Shown here piece after piece: positions 27,593 through 35,679 of a stretch of 64,000 bases of DNA (position 1 is its first letter; every line of letters begins with the position of its first letter). A program made the position numbers and the translations under genes. Source of the stretch: CAWABB01 sp963780165. Lineage in GTDB: Bacteria; Bacteroidota; Ignavibacteria; UBA10030; UBA6906. The DNA lies in assembly GCA_963780165.1 (NCBI GenBank), contig CAWABB010000006.1, positions 248,001-312,000 of the forward strand. Reading direction: 5' to 3'. The notes beneath the pieces are model-generated. The model was not told the origin of the DNA, did not search any database, and saw nothing but the letters and a program-made list of their open reading frames with translations.

Positions 27593-28873
27593 TCAGGGCT
27601 CGATCAGCGACTCGAATAGTTTGACCAGGTTGCCTGTCAGCACCTTCCGGTCGTATTTGCGGACGACCTCCTCGTCGGGGGTCGGAAGCGCATGCTTCTC
27701 AAAACGGTCGAAGAAGTCCGCCAGCGCCGCCTTGATCGCCGGAACGTCGGTGGGGGAAACAACGGTCCCTCCCGCCTCCTCAACCGTCTGGCGCAGGAAC
27801 CCGTCGGGCAACAGGGCGAGGATCGGTTTCCGGGCGCCGATGTATTCGTACAGCTTGCCGGGCGTGCCGAGGTCATCGCCCGACACCGCCCACAGGACGT
27901 CGGATGAACGCAGAACCTCCACGCAATCCTTGTGCGGCAGATACTCTTGAACGACGACGGCATCCTGGAGGCCCAGCTTCGAAACGAGCCTGTGGTTCTC
28001 CTCCCTGAAGGTCCCGACGAACTCTGCTTCGATGCGCCCTCGCAGCTTCGGGCGTTCCTGAAAGAGATCGTGGAGGGCCTGCAGGAAATGATCCGGGATC
28101 CTGTCTTCCCAGAAGACCCCTGCGTAGGTGATCTTCATCTTGCCGCCCGCCCGGACGGCACGGGCGCGGCCGGAAACGTCGGGGAAATCCGCCGGATCGA
28201 AACCCTGTGAAATGATATCGACGTCGTGGAAACTCAGGAAGGGATACCGGTTGATCAGCAGCTCCTTGACCCGGCGGCTGGTCGCGATGACGTGGCTGCT
28301 GGCGCGCAGGGCATTCTTCTCCAGATAGGAGTGCCGCATCCGATGGAACGGCGTAAGATAGAACTTGAACGGATAATCGACCCAGGGGTCGCGATAGTCG
28401 AAGACCAGCGGCTTCCCGATCGCCTCCTTCACTTCCGCTCCGATCAGAAAGTCGGTGAACGGAGGCGCAGTGGTGAAGATGAGATCAAACGGCGTTTCGC
28501 CGTGGAGCTCCAGCGCCCGCGCGACCGCGCGCCGCTTCCACCCGATCTTGTTGTCGGGAAAGAAGAAGGTGTCGCTGACGCGAGAGAGCAACTTGCGTGT
28601 CCGCTCGCTGGGGAGCTTGACGACCTCCTTGTTCGCGAAGACGCGTCCCGGTCCTGCCGCGGGCGTGCGCACGATCGTGACGGCAGACTGATCCAGCTCT
28701 CCCAGCAGCGATTCGTCGCGCGCGAGGTAGCCGGTCGGCTCCACGGTCAGCACTGTCGGGTGCCAACCAAACGCCGGAAGGTACTTCACGAACTTGGCCG
28801 TGCGCTGGACTCCGCTCAGGCCCATGGGGGGAAAGTAGTACGCGATGACGAGAACGCGACGGCGAGCTTCCAT
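27593..28873 (-). CDS. Glycosyltransferase, GT4-like (GT-B fold)
   Basis: 426 residues from ATG at 28873. N-terminal nucleotide-fold half opens VLVIAYYFPPMGLSGVQRTAKFVKYLPAFGWHPTVLT, a common start of GT4 enzymes, and includes VFDYRDPWVDYPF. The C-terminal half has QEYLPHKDCVEVLRSSDVLWAV and GTPGKLYEYIGARKPILAL, the usual nucleotide-sugar binding region (KxxEY). No membrane segment. Probably adds a sugar to a cell-surface glycan; donor and acceptor are unknown. Two bases separate it from both neighbours' ends, so it is in the same run as purD. Confidence 0.85.
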   Translation of the reverse strand: MEARRRVLVIAYYFPPMGLSGVQRTAKFVKYLPAFGWHPTVLTVEPTGYLARDESLLGELDQSAVTIVRTPAAGPGRVFANKEVVKLPSERTRKLLSRVSDTFFFPDNKIGWKRRAVARALELHGETPFDLIFTTAPPFTDFLIGAEVKEAIGKPLVFDYRDPWVDYPFKFYLTPFHRMRHSYLEKNALRASSHVIATSRRVKELLINRYPFLSFHDVDIISQGFDPADFPDVSGRARAVRAGGKMKITYAGVFWEDRIPDHFLQALHDLFQERPKLRGRIEAEFVGTFREENHRLVSKLGLQDAVVVQEYLPHKDCVEVLRSSDVLWAVSGDDLGTPGKLYEYIGARKPILALLPDGFLRQTVEEAGGTVVSPTDVPAIKAALADFFDRFEKHALPTPDEEVVRKYDRKVLTGNLVKLFESLIEP

Positions 28874-28875
28874 TA

Positions 28876-29949
28876 TCAGAGAATGATCAAGTGTTTTGGC
28901 GAGGCTGTCAATACCGTGCACCCCGATGCCGTGATGAGGACATCGTCCTCGATGCGGAGTCCCCAGCGGCCAGGGATATACACGCCGGGCTCGATGGTGA
29001 TGACATTTCCTTGACGGAGACGGTCCCTGCTGGCCACGGAGATCCGGGGACGTTCATGGATGCGCAGGCCGATGCCATGGCCGAGAGAGTGATTGAAGTA
29101 CTTGCCGTAGCCTGCCCGGCCGATGTGGATGCGTGCAACAGTGTCGAGATCGCGGCCGAGCATTCCGGGGCGGGCGGCGTCGATCGCCGCAGCCTGGGCT
29201 TCCAGCACGATCTCATATGCCCGCCGCTGTTCCTGTGCGGGACGGCCGACGGCAACGGTCCGGGTGAGGTCCGAGCAATACCCGTCCACCACGCATCCGA
29301 AGTCCATCGTGACCAGCTCTCCCTTCCGGATGCGGCGGTCTGTCGCGCGCCCGTGCGGCAGCGCCCCGCGATCGCCCGACGCGACGATCGGCTCGAACGA
29401 ATCCTGTGCCGCGCCGTGTCGCCTCTGGCGGTACGAGATCTCCGCCGCTATGTCGAGCTCCGTCAGGCCGGGCTTGAGCAGCGGGAGGAGTTCGGAGAAG
29501 ACCGTATCGGTGATCGCAGCCGCACGCCTGATGGCCCTGACCTCCGTGCGGTCTTTCACCGTCGCGACATCTTCGACGATGTCGGCGGTGGAGCGGAATT
29601 CGATGCGCGGAAAGAGACGACGCAACTGACGGTACTGGGCGTAGGTAACGTGCTGCGCCTCGAAGCCGACCACTGTGAGGCCGTCAAGCGCCCGGGCCGT
29701 CGCGGCCGCCTCCGCGAGGCTGTCCCTCGAAATGATGCGCCCGATCCCGCGGGCCTCGATGCTGCTCTGGAGCGCGTAGCGCGTGTCGGTCACCAGTGTC
29801 AGGGAGCGGCGGCGCACGATGACCAGGGCGTTCGAGCCGGTGAACCCTGTAAGGTAGCGGACGTCCGAAGGCGATGAGACGAGGAGTGCATCGAGGCCGG
29901 CGGACCGCATCCGTTGGCGGAGGCGCGACAGTCGCGATGGAGACGTCAT
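28876..29949 (-). CDS. Xaa-Pro aminopeptidase/dipeptidase (M24B)
   Basis: 357 residues. Creatinase N-terminal domain (1-125) then pita-bread metallopeptidase domain. The five metal ligands are visible: Asp in VTMDFG, Asp in CSDLTRTV, His in HSLGHGIGL, Glu in ITIEPGVY and Glu in LRIEDDVL. Cleaves or hydrolyses X-Pro bonds in peptides. ATG at 29949, 15 bases after guaB. Whether it is an aminopeptidase or dipeptidase cannot be decided by eye. Confidence 0.92.
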   Translation of the reverse strand: MTSPSRLSRLRQRMRSAGLDALLVSSPSDVRYLTGFTGSNALVIVRRRSLTLVTDTRYALQSSIEARGIGRIISRDSLAEAAATARALDGLTVVGFEAQHVTYAQYRQLRRLFPRIEFRSTADIVEDVATVKDRTEVRAIRRAAAITDTVFSELLPLLKPGLTELDIAAEISYRQRRHGAAQDSFEPIVASGDRGALPHGRATDRRIRKGELVTMDFGCVVDGYCSDLTRTVAVGRPAQEQRRAYEIVLEAQAAAIDAARPGMLGRDLDTVARIHIGRAGYGKYFNHSLGHGIGLRIHERPRISVASRDRLRQGNVITIEPGVYIPGRWGLRIEDDVLITASGCTVLTASPKHLIIL

Positions 29950-29964
29950 CGGGAGCCGGAAGGA

Positions 29965-31437
29965 TCAGACGTGGTAGTTGGGAGCTTCTTTTGTGATGAC
30001 GACGTCGTGCGGGTGGCTTTCCCGGAGCCCGGCGTCCGTCATCCGAACGAATCGACCGTTTGCCTTGAGTCCCGCGATGGTTTTGCTGCCCGTATAACCC
30101 ATCGCCGCCCTGAGACCGCCGATCATCTGGTACACCGTATCTCCCAGCGGCCCCTTATACGGCACGCGCCCCTCGATTCCTTCCGGCACGAGCTTCTGAA
30201 TATCGTCTTCGGCGTCCTGGAAATACCGGTCTTTGCTGCCGGCCTTCATCGCCTCGATCGATCCCATGCCGCGGTAGAGCTTAAAGCTCCTGCCCTCATA
30301 GAGGACCTTTTCTCCCGGGCTTTCATCCACGCCGGCGAAGAGGCTGCCGATCATGACGGCGTCGGCGCCTGCGGCGATCGCCTTCGCGATGTCGCCTGTC
30401 TGCTTGATGCCCCCGTCGGCGATGAGCGGCACGCCGCTTCGGGACGCCGCCTTCGCACAGGCCATGATCGCGGTCACCTGCGGCACACCGATACCCGCAA
30501 CGACGCGCGTGGTGCAGATCGACCCAGGACCCACCCCCACCTTGACGCCGTCGACGCCGGCCCGGATCAGGTCGCGCGTGGCCTCGGCGGTGGCGACGTT
30601 GCCGGCCACGAGCTCGGACGACGGAAAGCGGGATTTGATCTTCTTCACCATCTCGACGACGCCGCGCGAGTGCCCGTGCGCGGTATCGACAATCAGGACA
30701 TCCACCCCGGCGCGCAGGAGCGCCGCGACGCGTTCCAGGGTCTCCCCCGTCACGCCGACCGCCGCGCCCACACGCAGACGGCCGTGCTTGTCCTTCGCGG
30801 CGAACGGGTGCTTGATCTTCTTCTGAATATCCTTGAAGGTGATGAGCCCCTTCAGCGTCCCGTTCTTGTCCACGACCGGGAGCTTTTCGATCTTGTGCTT
30901 CTCCAGCATGCCCTTCGCCTGATCCAGCGTCGTCCCCATCGGCGCTGTCACGAGGCCCTCCTTCGTCATCACGTCGGACACGAGCTGGTCCTCGTCGGGC
31001 TCGAAGCGAAGGTCCCGGTTCGTGATGATCCCGATCAGCTTCCCGTGCGCGCTCACCACGGGAATGCCCGAGATCTTGTACCTGTTCATCAGGGCGAGGA
31101 CGTCGCGGACTCTCTGGTCGGCCCGCACGGTGACCGGGTCGAGAATCATGCCGCTCTCCGAGCGCTTGACGCGGTCAACCTCTTCGACCTGCCGCGGGAT
31201 CGACATGTTCTTGTGAAGAATACCGAGCCCGCCTTCGCGGGCCATGGCGATGGCCATGTCCGACTCCGTCACGGTGTCCATGGCGGCGCTGATGAGCGGG
31301 ATGTTCAGCGAAATTCTCCGCGTCACCCTGGTCCGGACGTCAACGTCGCGCGGAAGGACCGAGGACTTCGCAGGGAGCAGCAGGACGTCGTCGTAGGTGA
31401 GGGCTTCGCCGCGGATCTTGGAACGTGAGGATGGCAC
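29965..31437 (-). CDS. guaB: IMP dehydrogenase
   Basis: 490 residues. Oxidises IMP to XMP, the first committed step to GMP. A TIM barrel interrupted by two CBS motifs (about 95-205, ISGIPVVSAHGKLIGIITNRD and KIEKLPVVDKNGTLKGLITFKD). Catalytic cysteine in GVGPGSICTTRVVAGIGVPQ, and the flap Arg-Tyr region AEDDIQKLVPEGIEGRVPYKG. GTG at 31437 is the likely start; the N-terminus EALTYDDVLLLPAKSSVLP matches the family. Downstream of glutaryl-CoA dehydrogenase in the same direction. Confidence 0.96.
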   Translation of the reverse strand: MPSSRSKIRGEALTYDDVLLLPAKSSVLPRDVDVRTRVTRRISLNIPLISAAMDTVTESDMAIAMAREGGLGILHKNMSIPRQVEEVDRVKRSESGMILDPVTVRADQRVRDVLALMNRYKISGIPVVSAHGKLIGIITNRDLRFEPDEDQLVSDVMTKEGLVTAPMGTTLDQAKGMLEKHKIEKLPVVDKNGTLKGLITFKDIQKKIKHPFAAKDKHGRLRVGAAVGVTGETLERVAALLRAGVDVLIVDTAHGHSRGVVEMVKKIKSRFPSSELVAGNVATAEATRDLIRAGVDGVKVGVGPGSICTTRVVAGIGVPQVTAIMACAKAASRSGVPLIADGGIKQTGDIAKAIAAGADAVMIGSLFAGVDESPGEKVLYEGRSFKLYRGMGSIEAMKAGSKDRYFQDAEDDIQKLVPEGIEGRVPYKGPLGDTVYQMIGGLRAAMGYTGSKTIAGLKANGRFVRMTDAGLRESHPHDVVITKEAPNYHV

Positions 31438-31463
31438 GATGGTTCCGTGAGGAAAGTGAGTGA

Positions 31464-32633
31464 TCAGGCAAACGCCGGGATGCCGGTGATGTCTTCCCCG
31501 ACGATGAGTGTGTGCATTTCGTGCGTCCCCTCGTAGGTCAGCACGGATTCCAGATTGGCAGCGTGGCGCATCACCGGGTACTCGTCCAGGATGCCGTTGG
31601 CGCCGAGGATGGTCCGCGCTTCGCGCGCGATCAGGAGGGCCTGGTACACGTTGTTCCGTTTCGCCATCGAGATCTGCTGGAAGCGGATCGTTCCCGCGTC
31701 TTTCAGGCGCCCGAGCTGCAGCACGAGCATCTGGGCCTTCGTGATTTCTGTCACCATCCAGACGAGCTTCTCCTGGGTCATCTGGAACGAGGCGATCGGC
31801 TTGCCGAACTGGATGCGGGTCTTGGCGTAGTTCAGCGCAGCGTCATAGCACGCCATCGCAGCGCCGACCGCGCCCCAGGCGATGCCGTACCGGGCCTGGC
31901 TCAGGCACGAGAGGGGCAGCTTGAGGCCGTGCCCGCCGGGGAGCACATTCGCCTTCGGGATATGCACGTCCTGGAAGATGAGCTCGGAAGTGATCGATGC
32001 GCGCAACGAGTGCTTCCCCTTCATTTCGGGCGCAGAGAAGCCGGGCGTCCCCTTCTCCACCAGGAACCCGTGGACCTCGCCCTTCAGCTTCGCCCAGACG
32101 ACCGCGACGTCGGCGATGGTGCCGTTCGTGATCCACATCTTCGCACCGTTCAGCCGGTAGCCGTCGGAGGTCTCTTCCGCTCGCGTGATCATGCCGCCGG
32201 GGTTCGATCCGAAGTCGGGCTCGGTGAGTCCGAAGCAGCCGATCTTCTCGCCGCGGGCCAGGAGCGGGAGCCAGCGGGATTTCTGCTCCGCCGAACCGTA
32301 CTGATAGATCGGGTACATCACGAGCGAGCTCTGGACGGATGCGAAGCTCCGGATCCCGCTGTCGCCGCGCTCGAGTTCCTGCGTCATCAGCCCGTAGGCA
32401 ACGTTGTTCATTCCGGCGCCGCCGTACTCCGCGGGCAGCGTCGGGCCGAAGAGGCCCAGGTCGGCCATCGGCTTGACGAGGTCCATCGGGAACGTGCCTG
32501 CACGGTTGTGCTTTTCGATCACCGGAAGGACGCGGTCGTCGACGAAATCCCTCACGGTCTGGCGGACCAGCAGCTCTTCTTCCGCCAGCAGTCCATCGAG
32601 CGCGAAATAGTCAAGACCCTGAAACGGTGCCAT
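31464..32633 (-). CDS. gcdH: Glutaryl-CoA dehydrogenase
   Basis: 389 residues. FAD enzyme that oxidises and decarboxylates glutaryl-CoA to crotonyl-CoA in lysine and tryptophan breakdown. Distinguished from general acyl-CoA dehydrogenases by IRSFASVQSSLVMYPIYQYGS (substrate-carboxylate arginine), GCFGLTEPDFGSNPGGM and LTYEGTHEMHTLIVGEDITGI, which carries the catalytic glutamate. ATG at 32633 follows GGGAG and gives the usual length. It would finish the lysine route begun by the aminotransferase and aldehyde dehydrogenase at 4.3-7.4 kb. Confidence 0.92.
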   Translation of the reverse strand: MAPFQGLDYFALDGLLAEEELLVRQTVRDFVDDRVLPVIEKHNRAGTFPMDLVKPMADLGLFGPTLPAEYGGAGMNNVAYGLMTQELERGDSGIRSFASVQSSLVMYPIYQYGSAEQKSRWLPLLARGEKIGCFGLTEPDFGSNPGGMITRAEETSDGYRLNGAKMWITNGTIADVAVVWAKLKGEVHGFLVEKGTPGFSAPEMKGKHSLRASITSELIFQDVHIPKANVLPGGHGLKLPLSCLSQARYGIAWGAVGAAMACYDAALNYAKTRIQFGKPIASFQMTQEKLVWMVTEITKAQMLVLQLGRLKDAGTIRFQQISMAKRNNVYQALLIAREARTILGANGILDEYPVMRHAANLESVLTYEGTHEMHTLIVGEDITGIPAFA

Positions 32634-32704
32634 GGATCTCCCGGAGTACAAAAAAGCCCTGCAGTCGGCGGGCAACGGAGGGCGAGGAAAGGATGAATTT
32701 TATG

Positions 32705-32733
32705 AAAATACCGAAATGCCGCCCGACAATCAA
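32705..32733 (-). promoter_or_regulatory. Putative promoter of gcdH
   Basis: On the minus strand TTGATT (32733-32728), 17-base spacer and TATTTT (32710-32705). It overlaps the end of the regulator gene and sits about 75 bases before the gcdH start. Confidence 0.5.
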
Positions 32734-34106
32734 GGAGCGAGCCCGTACCGCTTGATCTTCAAATAGAGCGTCTTCTTGCTGATGCCGAGCTCATCCGCTG
32801 TTCGGGCGCGATTGAATCCGTTCTTCTTCAAGACCGACTCGATGTGGAGCCGTTCAACCTCGTCGAGCGACAGTGCCTGTCCGTCGTTGCCCGTCGGGGG
32901 CACGGCAACCGATCCCGTGCCGGGACGGCTCCCCCGATAGACATGGGGCCCGAGGTCGGACTCGTCGATCACGTCGCCGGCCGACAGGAGCATCGCGCCC
33001 TCGAGGACGTGCTCCAGCTCGCGCACGTTCCCCGGCCAGTCGTACCCCATCAGGAGCGCCAGCGCGCCGGGGGTCAGGCGCTTCGGAGTCCTGGAGCGCG
33101 TCTTGCGGGCGAGGAAGTACTCTGCGAGAGGAGCGATGTCTTCTTTCCGCTCGTGCAACAGCGGCACCTGAAGCGTGATCACGTTCAGTCGGTACAGAAG
33201 GTCCTCGCGGAAGCGCCCGGCCTTCACCTCCTCGCGCAGGTCCTTGTTGGTCGCGCTGATGACGCGTACGTCGACCGTGAGCAGGTTCGTCCCGCCGACG
33301 CGGCGGAACTCTCCCGTCTCGAGGAAGCGCAGCAGTTTCGGCTGGATCGCCGGGCTGATATCCCCCACTTCGTCGAGGAAGAGCGACCCGCCGTTGGCCA
33401 CTTCCACCAGCCCCTGCTTCGTGGTGTACGCGTTGGTGAACGACCCCTTTTCGTGGCCGAACAGCTCGCTCTCGAGCAGGGCGTCCGGCAGCGACGCGCA
33501 GTTCAGCGCAACGAAGGGGCGGGTGTTCCGGGGGCTGCGGCGATGGATCAATCCCGCAATGAGCTCTTTGCCGGTGCCGGAGGCGCCCTGGATGAGGACG
33601 AACGAGTCGCTCGCTGCGAACCGGGTCGCACTCTCCAGAAGCTTCACGAACGTGGGGCTCTCTCCGATGATGTCGGGGCTTCCGCTCTTCCGCGTCAACT
33701 CGCTCTTCATCAGCTTGTTGTCGATGAAGAGCTGGCGCCGCTCGATGGCGCGGTGAATGGTGTTGTACAGCTCGTCGATGTCGTATGGCTTGGCGAGGAA
33801 ATCGTACGCGCCGAGCTTGATCGTCTGGATTGCGGTCTTGACGTCGGCGTAATTGGTGAGGATGATGACCTGCGTGGTCGGCGAGTATTCCTGGACGAAC
33901 TTCAGCACTTCGATGCCGCTGACCCTGGGCATGCGGACGTCGAGCAGAATGACGTCGTATACCTTTGCCTGGATCCTGTTGATGGCTTCGCCGCCATCGG
34001 CCGCGGTGTCAACGACGAATTCGTCGGACTCGGTCAGCTCTCCCTCGAGGATCGCGCGCAGCGCCTCTTCGTCGTCGACGATCAGGAGATTGGATTTGGT
34101 TGGCAT
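32730..34106 (-). CDS. NtrC-family response regulator with atypical sigma-54 loop
   Basis: 458 residues from ATG at 34106. Receiver domain with Asp56 in ILLDVRMP; AAA+ domain with Walker A GASGTGKE (174-181) and Walker B LFLDEVGD; C-terminal Fis-type helix-turn-helix (FNRARTADELGISKKTLYLKIKRYGLAP). The sigma-54 contact loop reads GSFTNA (221-226) where the consensus is GAFTGA. The Phe-Thr pair is kept but the second Gly is Asn. It follows a CheY-like gene in the same direction, and a divergent receiver-DHp gene may signal to both. Promoter specificity unknown. Confidence 0.9.
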   Translation of the reverse strand: MPTKSNLLIVDDEEALRAILEGELTESDEFVVDTAADGGEAINRIQAKVYDVILLDVRMPRVSGIEVLKFVQEYSPTTQVIILTNYADVKTAIQTIKLGAYDFLAKPYDIDELYNTIHRAIERRQLFIDNKLMKSELTRKSGSPDIIGESPTFVKLLESATRFAASDSFVLIQGASGTGKELIAGLIHRRSPRNTRPFVALNCASLPDALLESELFGHEKGSFTNAYTTKQGLVEVANGGSLFLDEVGDISPAIQPKLLRFLETGEFRRVGGTNLLTVDVRVISATNKDLREEVKAGRFREDLLYRLNVITLQVPLLHERKEDIAPLAEYFLARKTRSRTPKRLTPGALALLMGYDWPGNVRELEHVLEGAMLLSAGDVIDESDLGPHVYRGSRPGTGSVAVPPTGNDGQALSLDEVERLHIESVLKKNGFNRARTADELGISKKTLYLKIKRYGLAP

Positions 34107-34226
34107 GGCCAGACTGCTCCCCACTCTCGTGAGCTGTCGCGGGCCGGTCGCGGGAGTCCCCCTTCAACAGGAACGCCGCGCGACGGATGTCCTTCCGGGC
34201 CGTGGAGCGACTGAACGGCGCCGGCG

Positions 34227-34595
34227 TTACGGCGTGAGAACGCGTTCGATCGTCGTGAGCAGATCGACGAGATCATACGGCTTGCTGACGAAGTCGTCCG
34301 CCCCAAGCTTCTTCGACTCGATGGCGTTCTTCAGGTCGGCGAACGCGGTCAGCATGACAACCTTCGTGCCGGGATGGTTCTGACGGATGTGCTTCAGGAC
34401 CTCGAAGCCGCTCACGCGTGGCATCTTGATGTCGAGAAGGACCAGGTCAAAACGCCCTTTATCAAGCACCCCGATCGCCTCATCACCGTCGGACGCCGAC
34501 TTGATGTCATATCCTTCGTTGACCAGCTCACTGCTCAGAACTGTTCGCAGCGCATCTTCATCATCGACAACGAGGATCGAACCTTTGCTGGCCAT
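34227..34595 (-). CDS. Single-domain response regulator (CheY-like)
   Basis: 122 residues from the second ATG (34595), about nine bases after GGAG; an ATG at 34601 is possible. Receiver domain only: ILVVDDEDALRTVL acidic pocket, phosphoacceptor in LVLLDIKMPRVSG, VVMLTAFADLKNAI switch Thr and KPYDLVDLL lysine. No output domain, so it probably relays phosphate or acts by protein contact. It shares strong similarity in layout with the receiver of the next gene (32730-34106), separated by 121 bases. Preceded by a good promoter. Confidence 0.9.
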   Translation of the reverse strand: MASKGSILVVDDEDALRTVLSSELVNEGYDIKSASDGDEAIGVLDKGRFDLVLLDIKMPRVSGFEVLKHIRQNHPGTKVVMLTAFADLKNAIESKKLGADDFVSKPYDLVDLLTTIERVLTP

Positions 34596-34669
34596 CAGCA
34601 TGTACTCCAGAGGTAACTGTTCGGGTCGCCGTCTGTCGGCGCTTCCGCATTCCCGCTAAATATCTGCTA

Positions 34670-34698
34670 ATTATAGGCAAAGAACGCGTGAAAATCAA
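34670..34698 (-). promoter_or_regulatory. Promoter of the CheY-like gene
   Basis: On the minus strand TTGATT (34698-34693), 17-base spacer and a perfect TATAAT (34675-34670). The best sigma-70-type match in the window. It lies back to back with the promoter of the gene at 34748. Confidence 0.65.
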
Positions 34699-34712
34699 CC
34701 GATTCCGGGGGG

Positions 34713-34742
34713 TTTGCATATCGCGCACGCAATGAGTATGTT
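34713..34742 (+). promoter_or_regulatory. Putative promoter of the receiver-DHp gene, apparently leaderless
   Basis: TTTGCA (34713-34718), 18-base spacer and TATGTT (34737-34742). The ATG at 34748 lies only five bases after the -10 box, where transcription would begin, and no ribosome site precedes it. Confidence 0.4.
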
Positions 34743-34747
34743 TTCTG

Positions 34748-35416
34748 ATGAACCCGCGCGACCCGATCCTCCTGCTCTTCGTGGACCACGACACCAGTTA
34801 CATGGCTGTCGCGCAGCACCTCCTCACCAAATACCAGGCCCGCAAATTCAGCATTCTTTGGCGGCAGGATGGCCCCTCGGCGCTCGAAATGCTCCAGCAG
34901 CGCAAGGGCATTCACATGCTGATCGTCGACTATTATCTCCCCGAGATGAACGGACTCGACTTCATCCGTGAGATCAAGGCACGAAATATCGACGTTCCGG
35001 CCATTTTCCTGACATCCGGACGGGATTTCCGGATTGCTATCGAGGCCATGCGGCTCGGCGTGGAAGACTATCTGGTCAAGGATGAAGCGGTGGATTCGGT
35101 CCTCCCCCGCACGATCGTGAACATCCTCGACCGCGTCCACCTGAAACAGCGCATCGCGCAGCAGCAGCGTGCGGACCTGATCGCGCGGAAGCAGACGGAC
35201 GCCATCAAGGAGCTGGTTGTGACCGTCTGCCACGAGTTCAATAACCCGTTGGCAGCCATCAAGATCAGCACCGACATCCTCCGGCGCAACAAGCTGTCCT
35301 CGGACGACGCCAGGCGCGTCGCCGAGCTGGATTCAGGGATTTCGACCGTTGAGCACGAGATCAGTCGCCTCCGGGACATCAATTTCGAGCGGTCGGACCA
35401 GGTGGAAATGCGTTGA
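34748..35416 (+). CDS. Orphan receiver protein fused to a histidine-kinase dimerisation (DHp) domain, no ATPase domain
   Basis: 222 residues. Receiver domain (about 6-125) with phosphoacceptor Asp61 in LIVDYYLPEMNGL, switch Thr/Ser in FLTSGRD and Lys111. Residues 150-215 are a HisKA-type DHp hairpin with the H-box VTVCHEFNNPLAAIKIS (His162). The protein then stops: there is no HATPase_c domain, and the 260 bases downstream do not encode one. It could act as a histidine phosphotransferase or a dimerising scaffold between kinases and the regulators transcribed divergently. Function is inferred. Confidence 0.85.
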   Translation: MNPRDPILLLFVDHDTSYMAVAQHLLTKYQARKFSILWRQDGPSALEMLQQRKGIHMLIVDYYLPEMNGLDFIREIKARNIDVPAIFLTSGRDFRIAIEAMRLGVEDYLVKDEAVDSVLPRTIVNILDRVHLKQRIAQQQRADLIARKQTDAIKELVVTVCHEFNNPLAAIKISTDILRRNKLSSDDARRVAELDSGISTVEHEISRLRDINFERSDQVEMR

Positions 35417-35520
35417 TGGCCGCGCGTTGACGGTGGCGACGGACCGGCGGTCTGACGGGGTGGAGGCGGTGCGATGACAAGGCGCGCAAGGACTGTAGGG
35501 TGTGGCCCGGTCGATGCAGC

Positions 35521-35549
35521 TTGCGTTTCTGGCGGGGGATTCATATATT
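35521..35549 (+). promoter_or_regulatory. Putative promoter of a small transcript upstream of the NIF3 gene
   Basis: TTGCGT (35521-35526), 17-base spacer and TATATT (35544-35549). Predicted start near 35556. Confidence 0.5.
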
Positions 35550-35574
35550 AGATTTCATAGAAACTCGAAAAGGC

Positions 35575-35631
35575 ATGGCTCGAAGCAAGGCATACCTGGC
35601 CAAGAAGCTCTTTCTTGCCCCTCCGCGATAG
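35575..35631 (+). CDS. Possible 18-residue basic peptide
   Basis: ATG to TAG encodes MARSKAYLAKKLFLAPPR, net charge about +5, with only a weak purine stretch (AAAAGG) before the start. It sits between a promoter and a terminator of its own. Too short for homology judgement; could be chance. Confidence 0.25.
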   Translation: MARSKAYLAKKLFLAPPR

Positions 35632-35639
35632 ACAGCTAC

Positions 35640-35671
35640 GTGTCCCGCCCGCCGGCGGGACACTTTTTTTT
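35640..35671 (+). terminator. Strong intrinsic terminator upstream of the NIF3 gene
   Basis: Ten-base perfect stem GTGTCCCGCC / GGCGGGACAC (35640-35649 and 35654-35663) with a four-base loop, followed by eight T. It ends nine bases before the next start codon. Confidence 0.85.
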
Positions 35672-35679
35672 GCCCCTGC

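Larger units (their letters stand above)
35556..35671 (+). ncRNA. Candidate ~115-nt small RNA or leader with mini-ORF
   Basis: A -35/-10 pair at 35521-35549 and a strong intrinsic terminator at 35640-35671 bracket a compact unit that ends nine bases before the NIF3 start. Inside lies an 18-codon reading frame (35575-35631, MARSKAYLAKKLFLAPPR). It may be an independent small RNA, a small protein mRNA, or an attenuating leader. No known RNA family was recognised, and I found no leader segment that could pair with the terminator arms. Confidence 0.4.
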
